Assembly: GCA_028554795.2 (NCBI GenBank)
Contig: CM068831.1
Location: forward strand, 65,190,982 to 65,254,981
From: Sinohyriopsis cumingii
Lineage: Eukaryota; Mollusca; Bivalvia; Unionida; Unionidae
Direction of reading: 5' to 3'
DNA length: 64,000 nt
Shown: positions 11,728 through 21,171 of the stretch, piece after piece
Layout of the letters: each line of letters begins with the position of its first letter
Position numbering within the stretch: position 1 is the stretch's first letter
Translations under genes and position numbers: made by a program
Notes under the pieces: generated by a model
What the model was told of the DNA's origin: nothing
Seen by the model: the letters and a program-made list of their open reading frames with translations, nothing else
Database searches by the model: none

Positions 11728-12813
11728 GGAAATAGGTACTTTATTATCAATACTCTGATCAGCAGCATTGGAAATAGGTACTTTATTATCAATACTCTGA
11801 TCAGCAGCATTGGAAATAGGTACTTTATTATCAATTCTTTGATCAGCAGCATTGGAAATAGGTACTTTATTATCAATACTCTGATCAGCAGCATTGGAAA
11901 TAAGTACTTTATTATCAATACTCTGATCAGCAGCATTGGAAATAGGTACTTTATTATCAATTCTTTGATCAGCAGCATTGGAGATAGGTACTTTATTATC
12001 AATACTCTAATCAGCAGCATTGGAAATAGGTACTTTATTATCAATACTCTGATCAGCAGCATTGGAAATAGGTACTTTATTATCAATACTCTGATCAGCA
12101 GCATTGGAAATAGGTACTTTATTATCAATACTCTGATCAGCAGCATTGGAAATAGGTACTTTATTATCAATACTCTGATCAGCAGCATTGGAAATAGGTA
12201 CTTTATTATCAATACTCTGATCAGCAGCATTGGAAATAAGTACTTTATTATCAATACTCTGATCAGCAGCATTGGAAATAGGTACTTTATTATCAATACT
12301 CTGATCAGCATCATTGGAGATAGGTACTTTATTATCAATACTCTGATCAGCAGCATTGGAAATAGGTACTTTATTATCAATACTCTGATCAGCAGCATTG
12401 GAAATAGGTACTTTATTATCAATACTCTGATCAGCAGCATTGGAAATAAGTACTTTATTATCAATACTCTGATCAGCATCATTGGAGATAGGTACTTTAT
12501 TATCAATACTCTGATCAGCAGCATTGGAAATAGGTACTTTATTATCAGTGATCAGCAGCATTGGAAATAGGTACTTTATTATCAATACTCTGATCAGCAG
12601 CATTGGAAATAGGTACTTTATTATCAATACTCTGATCAGCAGCATTGGAAATAGGTACTTTATTATCAATACTCTGATCAGCAGCATTGGAAATAGGTAC
12701 TTTATTATCAATACTCTGATCAGCAGCATTGGAAATAGGTACTTTATTATCAATACTCTGATCAGCAGCATTGGAAATAGGTACTTTATTATCAATACTC
12801 TAATCAGCAGCAT
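11728..12813. repeat. 42-bp minisatellite, about 26 copies
   Basis: The unit is ggaaataggtactttattat + caatactctgatcagcagcatt, 42 bp, with little divergence. Every unit has the 8-bp palindrome CTGATCAG. Variants (aagtac, tcattggagata, attctttg) recur in blocks, showing duplication of several units at a time. One unit near 12531-12567 has lost 5 bp, which is why the two very long apparent ORFs switch frame there. The 14-residue 'proteins' read from it are artefacts. Confidence 0.97.
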
Positions 12814-12877
12814 GACTCTAATTTACAAATCCTATATTCCCTTGCAGCACAATGTCTGCTGTTTACATTTCAGTGGT

Positions 12878-13090
12878 CTTAAACTAAGTAACAGAAGAAA
12901 AATGTGAAAAGCATCAAGTTGTGTCAAATTCAACAAGTAATCTATTTCCCTAGAATGCAAAGTGAAAGTTTAAAAGGAACTTACAGTATTCTGAATTAAA
13001 TCCCAAATAGTCCTAAAAGTTTATTCACAAGTCCAAAAGTATAAAGTTTTCCAAATGAATTCCATTGGTTTTCTGAATGAATTCCTATCT
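12878..13090 (+). repeat. Dispersed repeat family R1, copy 2
   Basis: The order of words is the same as at 3488: cttaaactaagtaacagaag, ctatttccctagaatgcaaa, tgaattaaatcccaaat, acaagtccaaaag. It directly follows the 42-bp minisatellite. Confidence 0.6.
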
Positions 13091-14162
13091 TGAATGTGCA
13101 GATGTGCCAATAGTCTGGAATCTACCGATGTACTAACAGTCTTGATGAGATCATTAAAAAGTGTGGAATTTTGAATTTGATGGATGGATGAAATGACAAT
13201 ATATAGTGTTTGCTTCTCCCAGAAAATGAGTTTAAAATATAACATTGACAAGGACTGAGAAATTAGTGCTGAAACTGAGGATATATAAATGGTAACCAAA
13301 AACAATGGAGGAGTTCAAGACGTTGCTTGGAGACCCGTACAGTGAACAAGGTTGCTTCACAGGGGCTCGTATCATTGTTTAAAAGTGACCTGACATACAT
13401 GTACTATCTAATAGTTACAAGGGAGGACACTTCTCTCCTTTTTCATGCAATGCATTTAAGAATAAATGCTGTTATTTTAAGCCACATTTCGCGTAGCGTA
13501 ATAAATTTGGTATAGATGTTTAGCTCAGGCATTCAACTGTGTATCCCTATCTAAAGTTTGACTTACTGTCATATATTTAAGGAATGCCAAATCATTTTCC
13601 CATGGTACCACTCAACATGTACCTGATCGCGCCTGCTCAGTATGCATAAACAATGCCCTGAATAGAATACTACCTTCTTATTGGCCAGCTGAAAAATAAG
13701 TTATAAATAAATACAGGACGTCATTTTCTTTTAACCAATGAGAGGACAGTATTCCACTCAGCTCTTTGTTCTTTTTTTCCTTGATTATTTTGGTTCTTTT
13801 TTTTATGTCACTAAATACTTTGGAAAAGAGTTGGTAATTTGTGCTGAAATATAAATTTTCTTGTGTAGAACTAAATATCTACCTGCAATTGTAGACAGAA
13901 AACTTTGCTTTTATTTCATTTCTTAATGATTGCTTATTTGATCTTTCAGATGTCAATTTTTCTTCTTGACTTACAAGTGTGACATAATAAAATATTGCCA
14001 TTTATCATCTGGGGGGATGGGCTTGCAACCAGTCATGCATAGCTTTTGACTTTTATTTATCCATCGGTTTTCCCATTTTCCATAACATTTTGATTCATTG
14101 AAGGGCAGACAGGACTGATAACTTGGCAAATGTTTTTGACATTTTAAACATTTAAATTTCAG

Positions 14163-14359
14163 TGACTTTGATCTTGAGGCACACATTGCCATACTGCCTG
14201 CCTGTTCATTAGAGAGTGTGGGGCGTAAGCGTGGCTTCAGCAAGACTCGCCATGCTAGCGATGGACAGCAGTGCAGTCCAAGAAGGAGGGAGGACACCAG
14301 TCCAACATCAACTAAAAGTAGTGATGATAGTAACCAAAGTGGTATGGAGGTTAAAGCTG
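14163..14359 (+). CDS. BBX: BBX coding exon C (phase 2 to phase 1)
   Basis: Acceptor aacatttaaatttcag precedes 14163; donor AGCTG|GTAAGT follows 14359. The first T completes a split codon, after which the frame reads DFDLEAHIAILPACSLESV and then a basic GRKRGFSKTR stretch and a serine/threonine-rich tail ending MEVKAG. The D-F-x-x-x-x-H-I-x-I-L-P block resembles both exon B and the EEFEKKFNSLP block of vertebrate BBX as I recall it. The exon can also join exon A directly in frame (AG+T). A second donor, AAAGCAG|GTAAGT, lies at 14410/14411; it is in frame, in the same phase, and would add 17 residues (nucleotides 14360-14410). Confidence 0.8.
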
Positions 14360-14910
14360 GTAAGTTTTCAGACAGTTTACTGTTGATTTTTACTATGAAT
14401 ATAAAAGCAGGTAAGTAATCAAATAGTTTCATTGTCACTTTTTTACTGTGGAGGTTAAAGCAGGTAAATTTTCAAACAGTTTCACTGTTGATCTTAGGAG
14501 CCCAGAGTGGCCAAGTGGTCTAAGGCGCTTTCTGTTACGGATCACTGCCATCTCACCTCTGTCTCCATGGGTTCGAGTCTAGGATTCGGCTAATGTGGGT
14601 ATGTGAGAAAGCTTGCCAGTAGCTTCTTGTGGGTCGATAATTTTCCTGGGGGTTTTCCTGGTTCTTCCTCCACCATTAATACTGGCCGCCATGCATAGCC
14701 TAACATGTGATGAAAAATGGCGTTAAACCCATCAACAACAACTGTTGATCTTTTATTATGTAGGTTAAAGAAGGTACTTTTCAAACAGTTTCACTGTTGA
14801 TTTTTTATTATGAAGGTTAAAGAAGGTAAATTTTCAGACAGTTTCACTGTTGATTTTTTATTATGAAGGTTAAAGAAGGTAACCTTTCAAACAGTTTCAC
14901 TGTTGATTTT
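14340..14910 (+). repeat. BBX: 51-54-bp tandem repeat that includes the exon C splice donor
   Basis: Units of the form ggaggttaaagcaggtaaat + tttcaaacagtttcactg + ttgattttttattatgaa begin with the last codons of exon C and its donor. Copies start near 14345, 14398, 14451, 14761, 14813 and 14866; a SINE splits the array at 14496-14740. Each copy keeps a GGT donor-like core (GCTGGTAAGT, GCAGGTAAGT, GCAGGTAAAT, GAAGGTACTT, GAAGGTAAAT, GAAGGTAACC). Confidence 0.85.
14496..14740 (+). mobile_element. SINE-2 with a perfect 12-bp target-site duplication
   Basis: It is flanked by ACTGTTGATCTT at 14484-14495 and again at 14741-14752. The tRNA-Leu/Ser-like head (gagtggccaagtggtctaag ... gggttcgagtct) is followed by the body gtatgtgagaaagcttgcca, ggttcttcctccaccattaa and tggcgttaaaccc, with a CAACAA tail. 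The perfect duplication suggests a fairly recent insertion. It lies in the BBX intron, sense strand. Confidence 0.93.
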
Positions 14911-14945
14911 TACAATTTTTATCCACTAACATTCTCATGTCACAT

Positions 14946-15255
14946 ACTTGCCATCCCCTCCACCACATAGCCATATGCCCTCACATTCTCTTGTCAGAAA
15001 CATGCCATCCACTCCACCCCACAGCCATATTCACGCTCATACACTTTTCAGAAATATGCCCTCACTCCACCCTACCACCATATCCTCTCACATTCTCTTA
15101 ATTGTCAGAATTATGCCATCCCCTCCACCCAACAGTCATATCCACTAACATTGTCTCATACATGCCATCCCCTCCACCACATAGCCATATGCCCTCACCT
15201 TCTCTTGTAAGAAACATGCCATCCACTCCACCCCACAGCGATATTTAATCACATT
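14946..15255. repeat. 54-bp tandem repeat, about 6 copies
   Basis: Units run catgccatcccctccaccac + atagccatatgccctcacat + tctcttgtcagaaa with moderate divergence. They are pyrimidine rich on the + strand and lie inside the BBX intron. Confidence 0.85.
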
Positions 15256-15536
15256 CTCATAACTGTTTGGAACATTTTTTTTTTTAAATTAAGTATTCAT
15301 AGCTGTGGTGAAATGATCATGGTGGAAAGGGTTCTAAATTCTCAGCGCAACACTCCATCTATGTATTTTAATGTTAAGTTACCCGTGGTCGCAGTAGAGG
15401 TCTACTCATTTTATAACATGAGTTATTCAGTCTTCAGTATTTTTATATAATTTGTTATTCATACTTAAGTCATTTTATAACAGCATTAGTTATTCAATCC
15501 TCTATCATTTATTACAATATTGTTATCTTTAAGCAG

Positions 15537-15734
15537 AACTGATATTTGAGAAGAGCTTTTCACTACCACCACATGTGAAACTAAAAGCCGAGGAAATCCC
15601 AGATAAGCCATTGGTTGGGAGTAGGAAGCGAAAAGCACGGAAACACAGTATCACACACCTACACCAGTTACCTCCAGGGGCTGTTGCATCATCCTCAGCT
15701 CTACCAACTCCATCGGACATCTCATCTAGTCAAG
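15537..15734 (+). CDS. BBX: BBX coding exon D, with the conserved RKRKARK block
   Basis: Acceptor ttatctttaagcag and donor TCAAG|GTTGTG bound 198 bp, symmetric phase 1. The product begins ELIFEKSFSLPPHVKL and contains PLVGSRKRKARKHSITHL, the best evidence for BBX: it matches a vertebrate BBX block (PLVGSQKRKARKTKITHL, from memory) at all but a few positions. RKRKARK is a plausible nuclear localisation signal. The FEKSFSLP segment also resembles the FEKKFNSLP block of vertebrate BBX. The tail is serine/proline rich. The donor is non-consensus beyond GTT, so the exact end is less certain than the frame. Confidence 0.88.
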
Positions 15735-15995
15735 GTTGTGTTGTAGATTCAATGTATGGATGTTTTTCTGTCCTAGGAAAAACAGTAACAATGCAAATTA
15801 TGATGTATTCTACTGACTGGTTAAATTTTGTGTTTTAAGTTTATTTCTCAAGCCCTGTTCATACTAGGATCATCACACTAGATAATTATATGCATCTTTA
15901 TTGATGCTACACTATTATAGTAAAAGAAGGCAACTGACCTATGTTTCACATTTTGCTTTGGTTTAGTTTGTTTAGTCAACTCTTGATCACATAGG

Positions 15996-16410
15996 GGAGC
16001 TGCAGTAGCTCAGTTGGTTGAGCATATGACTCGTAATCCAATGTAGCTAAATTTGTACCTACCCAAGCCAGGCTGGTCTGGCTGCCTCAATGTATCCTTA
16101 AGCAAGATACATCAGTGTAGCGGGATTTGTACCTACCCAAGCCAGGCTGGTCTGGCTGCCTCAATGTATCCTTAAGCAAGATACATCAATGTAGCGGGAT
16201 TTGTACCTACCCAAGCCAGGCTGGTCTGGCTGCCTCAATGTATCCTTAAGCAAGATACATCAATGTAGCGGGATTTGTACCTACCCAAGCCAGGCTGGTC
16301 TGGCTGCCTTAGTGTATCCTTAAGCAAGATACATATGTACCATTTCCTGAACATAATATAGCCAATATTGTGTTTATAGTACCATTAAAAACCAATAAAC
16401 AAAAACAAAA
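15996..16410 (+). mobile_element. SINE-3: tRNA-like head plus internal 74-bp tandem array
   Basis: The head gctgcagtagctcagttggt + tgagcatatgactcgtaatc resembles a tRNA A-box half. It is followed by four near-identical 74-bp units (about 16046-16335): ggctgcctcaatgtatcctt, aagcaagatacatcaatgta, gcgggatttgtacctaccca, agccaggctggtct. Each unit has an inverted ATGTATC/GATACAT pair and an AGCCAGGCTGGTCTGGCT inverted word. An A-rich end (accaataaacaaaaacaaaa) closes it. A single-unit relative lies at 24513-24640. Confidence 0.7.
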
Positions 16411-16451
16411 TTGGCCACAGAGGTATTCTGTACTTGGCATGCATATTGTTA

Positions 16452-16763
16452 TAGACCACTCTAGTGGCCTAAGTGGTAAATGCATCCGTCTTGAATGTGG
16501 TAGGTAGCGGGTTTGAACCCCTGCTGATTTGTACCATAGACTTATAAAAATGGGGCTAAAATCTGACTCGCTTGGCCTCAGCATTAAGAGGTTAGTGTTA
16601 GGACTGGCCGGCCTGGTGTCAGGATAATGTGACTGGGTGGGACATAATGCTACATGTCTATGGCATGATGCTGCATTGCTAGACATCACTATAAACTGCC
16701 ACACTGCAGACATCATAGCGATATGACTAAAATTGTTCAGGCTACATTAATAATTTAAATCAC
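16452..16763 (+). mobile_element. SINE-1 copy
   Basis: Full-length-like: head agtggcctaagtggtaaatg and gcgggtttgaacccc, body gactggccggcctggtgtca, tail half ctataaactgccacactgca. The A box carries substitutions. Confidence 0.88.
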
Positions 16764-17495
16764 ATAGTGTTATTCTTAGAATCATGAAACCTGTTTTTGG
16801 GGATGGATCTTGATGAGTAAAATATATTTATTGCAGAAGTAGGTCGTATTGGGCCATATTTTACATTTCACTGACTTGGGTTGTTTTATGTTTGACCTTC
16901 ATTTCTTAGGCGTTGTTCATACTAGAATTGTGCAATTAATAATGATGTTAGTACCACACATACCGTAAAATAACTTGTCATGACCTGATCTTCATCTTTT
17001 CTGGTTGGGTTAAATTTGTGTGTTAGCTTATGACCACAAGAGTTTGTGGTATGCAGTATGAGTAATATCCCGTGGTTTTCACTAGGATTTCAGAAGATTG
17101 ATTCCAGGACTTCCAGTCTGGAAAAAGTCCTAATTAAAAATATTGGATTCCATGTATTATCAAGATGCTGTATGAGTTTGATTGTTAGCAAGCGTTATAC
17201 ATATATTTTTCAAGTAATCTTATATTGCCTTGGCTTGCCGTCACTCTGCAGATCAAATTTTGATTGGGTTTTGCTCCATCATGGTAAATAGGATCCTACC
17301 ATCATCATCCAAGACAGGTTCTATAAAAAGTGGATAAACAGGTTTATAAGAACACGATCTTGGATTAGTTGGATTAATCATACCTTTTCTTTGGAAGGAA
17401 TGTATTTTAGACCATAGTAAAATAAGTAAAATTAAGATGATATTAAGGTAGTGAGATCATTTACATCAGTGTGATTTGGATTTTTTATATGTAGC

Positions 17496-17778
17496 TTTAA
17501 CAATTTTTCAGTCATATCACTACGATGTTTGCAGTGTGACAGTTTATAGTGATGTCTAGCACTGGGGCATCGTGCTACAGTCATGTAGCACGATTTCCCA
17601 CCCATTTACATTATCCTGACACCAGGCCGACCAGTCCTAACACTAACCTCTTAATGCTGAGTGCCAAACAAGACAGCTGTTAATTTTGTAAGTCTTTGGT
17701 ATGACTCAGCCAGAGATCAAACCCACGACCTCCTGCATCCGTGGCAGATGTTCTAACCACTAGGCCACCAGAACATTT
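17496..17778 (-). mobile_element. SINE-1 copy, reverse orientation
   Basis: The reverse complement of the SINE-1 consensus runs from gtagctttaacaatttttca to the head aaccactaggccacc. It is the inverse of the copy about 0.7 kb upstream, so the two could base-pair in the BBX pre-mRNA. Confidence 0.88.
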
Positions 17779-18607
17779 ACAACAGGGTTTTTTTTTCTTC
17801 TTAAAATACTAGGTATGCCTCATGCCCACTTTGGCCTCTTGTTTCTTTGAAATTTGATGTTATCTCATGAATACAAGTAATGTTCTGAACTGATCAGCCG
17901 ATTTCCAGGAAAACATACAAAATATGATTTTCTTATGAATTTAAGTACCTGCAAGAACGAGAATAGTTGCTTAATTTTTCAAGATAGTTAAAACTGCTAT
18001 TTTCATAACTTGCAGTGAAATGTGGAAGCCTGTTATAGATAACTTTTTCTATCCATTATTCCATTTGACCATACGTCCATCTTGAAATAGCATAAATCTA
18101 CAACTGTTGCACATTACAAGATACCATGTAAATTGGCATGTTAATGTGCCTTTTAAAGAGTTCTTTCCCCTGATTGCCCATCTTCCTAACCTTGCTTTCC
18201 ATGGCATAACTTAACTAAGGAATATTGCATTTCAACTAGAATTATTGTGTACTCTGAATGAGTTGGATTTCTGGCATTCCATGTTGCCATTTGGAACAGG
18301 TGCCCATCTCCCAACTTTGTTTTTCCACCAGATATTTTTCTGATTAAGACCCTGCCAAATCGTGTGCCCATTATGGCCAGCTCAAGTCTGTTCATTCAAA
18401 AGGAAATTTGTTTTTGTCTATTTTTAAAACAAAATATCCTATAACTTTTTCTTAGCATCACAAACTCTTGTCAAATATGAAATCTTTCATCGTAAAAAAC
18501 ATCCCTTCTATGGTAAAAGGTACCAAATAAACACCTATTGCTGCTGTAAAAACTACACATGAGTAAAATGAATACAATTGTACCTTATCTTCCCTTTGTC
18601 TTTCCAG

Positions 18608-19851
18608 AATCAAGGAAAGAGGAAATTTCCTCAGCCTTAACATCAGAGAGCAATCGGTCAGAAAATGGAAACAAACACCTGACCAGCACTGCACAAGGAC
18701 ATTGCAGAGAAATAGATGATATAAAACAGGAGGCAAGCAGGAAGTTTGATAAGGATGAAGGTTCTGGCCTTGGAGCTGGATGTTCAACTGAAGTCAAGTT
18801 TTCTGAGGGACTAAAGGATGAAATTATGGAAGACAATTCTGCTAATATCGTTTTCAACCACACTGAAAGAGAAGAGCACTCTAATAATGGCATCATATCC
18901 ATCAGTCATCCCAATAGATCAGCTTGTCCTGGCATGAAAATGTGTGTTAAAAAAAATGAAAGAAAAGTTGCATTTAAGAAAGATGAAAAAGACCAGGCTT
19001 GTCAGGAAACTACATTATTTTCAAATGCTAAAAGGGGTGACAATAGAGCCTTTAATCCTGCCATATTATCAGATGTTTCCAGTAAGGATGGTGGAGACTT
19101 GCAGTTGGGCAGTAGTTTGGAGTCAAATAATACAAATTGTGTGGTAAAGGATATGAACAAGGATGTGAAGTATTTTGTGAAGGAACATTGTAATCAGGAT
19201 AATGGCGTTAAGGTCTCATCTGGTATTAATAAAGACGACACTGAAAAAAGGTTGTTTGATTCAGGTGGAGAAATTACCATTTCTTTTGAAAACAGACCTC
19301 AGAATACAGATTCCAGTCAGAATTTGGGCCTGTTAAACCTGTCATTTAAGATACATGCCACTCAAGCAGTTATAGAATCTGGACCAAGGGAGGTTAATGT
19401 GAGTAAGCAAATTAGATCAGGGGACACAACTGAGTTTGAGCAACCTGTTGATTGCAAGACCGACTTCTTGGAGGAGAAAAGGAAAGATCATTATGAATCT
19501 GGAAAAGAGGAGAGAAGAAAACATGAGAAACTCTATTCAAATTTACATGGACTGGCCAGCATTGGAAGTAGATTGTTTGGTGATAGTACTGTAGACAAGA
19601 ACTACAGGGCCGGCTTGGAAATGATTGATCAAGAAAACTGCAATTCTGATTTAGTGATTCATGAGACAGAGGTTGACAATTCAACAACAAACAAATGCTG
19701 TGATATTGAAGATGCAGTTCATCAAGTCGACAAAAGTTCTGAACAGGGCAGAGATAACTGCATAACTGGCAATGGGGAGGAGTCGACTATTGGTGATAAG
19801 TTGACTTCCATTAAAAAATCTCCACATGCCATTACTGTGGCTTTGTCATAA
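18608..19851 (+). CDS. BBX: BBX terminal coding exon E (C-terminal 413 codons and stop)
   Basis: After acceptor tctttccag the bases AA complete the phase-1 codon of exon D (G+AA = Glu). The frame then reads SRKEEISSALTSES and stays open to TAA at 19849-19851. The product is hydrophilic, rich in Glu/Lys/Ser/Asn and probably disordered, with no recognisable domain. IKQE (18721-18732) and LKDE (18811-18822) fit the sumoylation consensus, and LKDEIM echoes VKDEVM of exon A. As I recall the vertebrate protein, this part is poorly conserved, so assignment rests on splice continuity with exon D. Codon use and strand fit the other exons. Confidence 0.8.
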
Positions 19852-21171
19852 AATGACAGACATTGCAATGTATATATTTATAATTAAGCACACTTCACTA
19901 GTTTGTTTTGTCTCAACTGATTAAATGTGGTCAGACATAGGTATTACTAAAGTTTGGTGCTTTGGTATTTGCAAGCCAAATGCAGGGGGATACATCAACA
20001 CAGAAACACAAGTGAGTCATTGGGTACCATAGGACATTTGTCCAGATTTTAAATGCAACTTATTTTTTTTTTATAGAAGTCACATGCAAAGAATCTTCAA
20101 TAATCTTCAAAAGAATGTCCGGGTCTCTTCAGCAACTGGCAATAAAAGAATTGATTTAAATGGAAGATTTCTTAACAGTGTCCAACAAAAGTATTAGAGT
20201 AGAGTTTGAAATATCAACTCGTCCACTTGTCATAATATGTAATATGCAGGTAAGGACAGGTACATTTTTCCTGATTAGGTAACAAAAACAAAAAATTGAA
20301 ATTATGATTACTTGTCCAGCACCTTAAATTGTAGTTTAAAAGTTTTTTGGGCCTTGAGTAGTCATATAAGCATTTGAACAGGTATTCCAAATTTCCCCAA
20401 AACATATTTGGAAGATGCTGTGGCAACATACTAAAATTCCACTTTACCAGCAATATTGATAGAAAGTATAGAAATGTGAAAATAATGTTCAGATGTATAA
20501 ATTGCTCTTTAAAATTGGTGACTTTGTCATAAAAATTAAGTTTTATAGTGTGATTAACTTGTATTAAAAAAAAGTGGGATGAAGCAGCAAAACTGGACTG
20601 ACATTATTGAGAAGATTTAGTGTAGCGAAGAATGTGTGGGGGAAACACAAGAAGCTGAAGTGGGACCACTGCAGCTCACTCGCAGTGGAAAAGCACTTGA
20701 GGTATTGAAATTGAATTAAGCATTACAAATTTTCTCGTTATTCCCATTTCTTTTTAAGATCTGTTTATGCAATCATGTACATCTACTAAAATAAACTTGC
20801 AAATTCAGCCTTCTCAAGCTTGTTGTTAGCACAAAAGTGCTGAGTCATCTGCACGCCCAGGTGAAAGATGGTTAAAAGTCATATCCCTTTAAATAGGTCA
20901 TTGCCAATAAATCCCATCCATGCTTCAGTCGCTACATCTGCTCCTGCTTGGAAGCATGCTTTCTTTGGAGACCACACACAACTGAATTCCACCTCATACC
21001 TATTTTTCTAATGTATTATGGTCATACAGTGTGTTTGAAGAAGAGGTCAATCATGTTTTGTAAAATATGTTTCTTCAATTGTAGTATGAGCATGCATAAT
21101 CAGTCTCCCCACAGGTGCTTTTTAAAAAATGAAAGAACATGCGTATCTGCCAATGTAGGAACTGAAATAAT
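19852..21171 (+). other. BBX: BBX 3' untranslated and downstream flank
   Basis: No coding sequence is seen. AATAAA hexamers at 20141-20146 and 20790-20795 are candidate poly(A) signals for BBX; neither has a decisive downstream element, so the transcript end is not fixed. Confidence 0.4.

Larger units (their letters stand above)
7589..14162 (+). other. BBX: BBX intron (GC-AG, 6574 bp)
   Basis: The intron is bounded by GCAAGT and tttaaatttcag. It contains a hAT remnant, a 26-copy 42-bp minisatellite and an R1 repeat. Between 9284 and 11727 I find no exon; about 11040-11400 holds a weak tandem duplication of roughly 165 bp, each copy starting 'tttcctctggccca'. Between 13320 and 14162 nothing is recognised. 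Confidence 0.6.
14360..15536 (+). other. BBX: BBX intron (GT-AG, 1177 bp)
   Basis: The donor is GTAAGT and the acceptor ttatctttaagcag, phase 1. It is mostly filled by the donor-derived tandem repeat, SINE-2 and a 54-bp array. Confidence 0.8.
15735..18607 (+). other. BBX: BBX intron (GT-AG, 2873 bp)
   Basis: The acceptor is tatcttccctttgtctttccag; phase 1. The intron contains SINE-3 with its 74-bp array and two SINE-1 copies in opposite orientation. Between 16764 and 17495 and between 17780 and 18600 I see nothing recognisable. Confidence 0.75.

Noticed and set aside
11721-12813. Long open frames (about 240-268 residues) on both strands with 14-residue repeats
   Set aside because: They are products of a 42-bp non-coding array: open in several frames at once and on both strands, with a frame switch at one short unit.
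14507-14590. A tRNA-Leu/Ser gene
   Set aside because: The head with A and B boxes is followed by the SINE-2 body and tail and flanked by a target duplication; the acceptor stem does not close. The heads at 38380, 25678 and 47783 were rejected as tRNA genes for the same reason.
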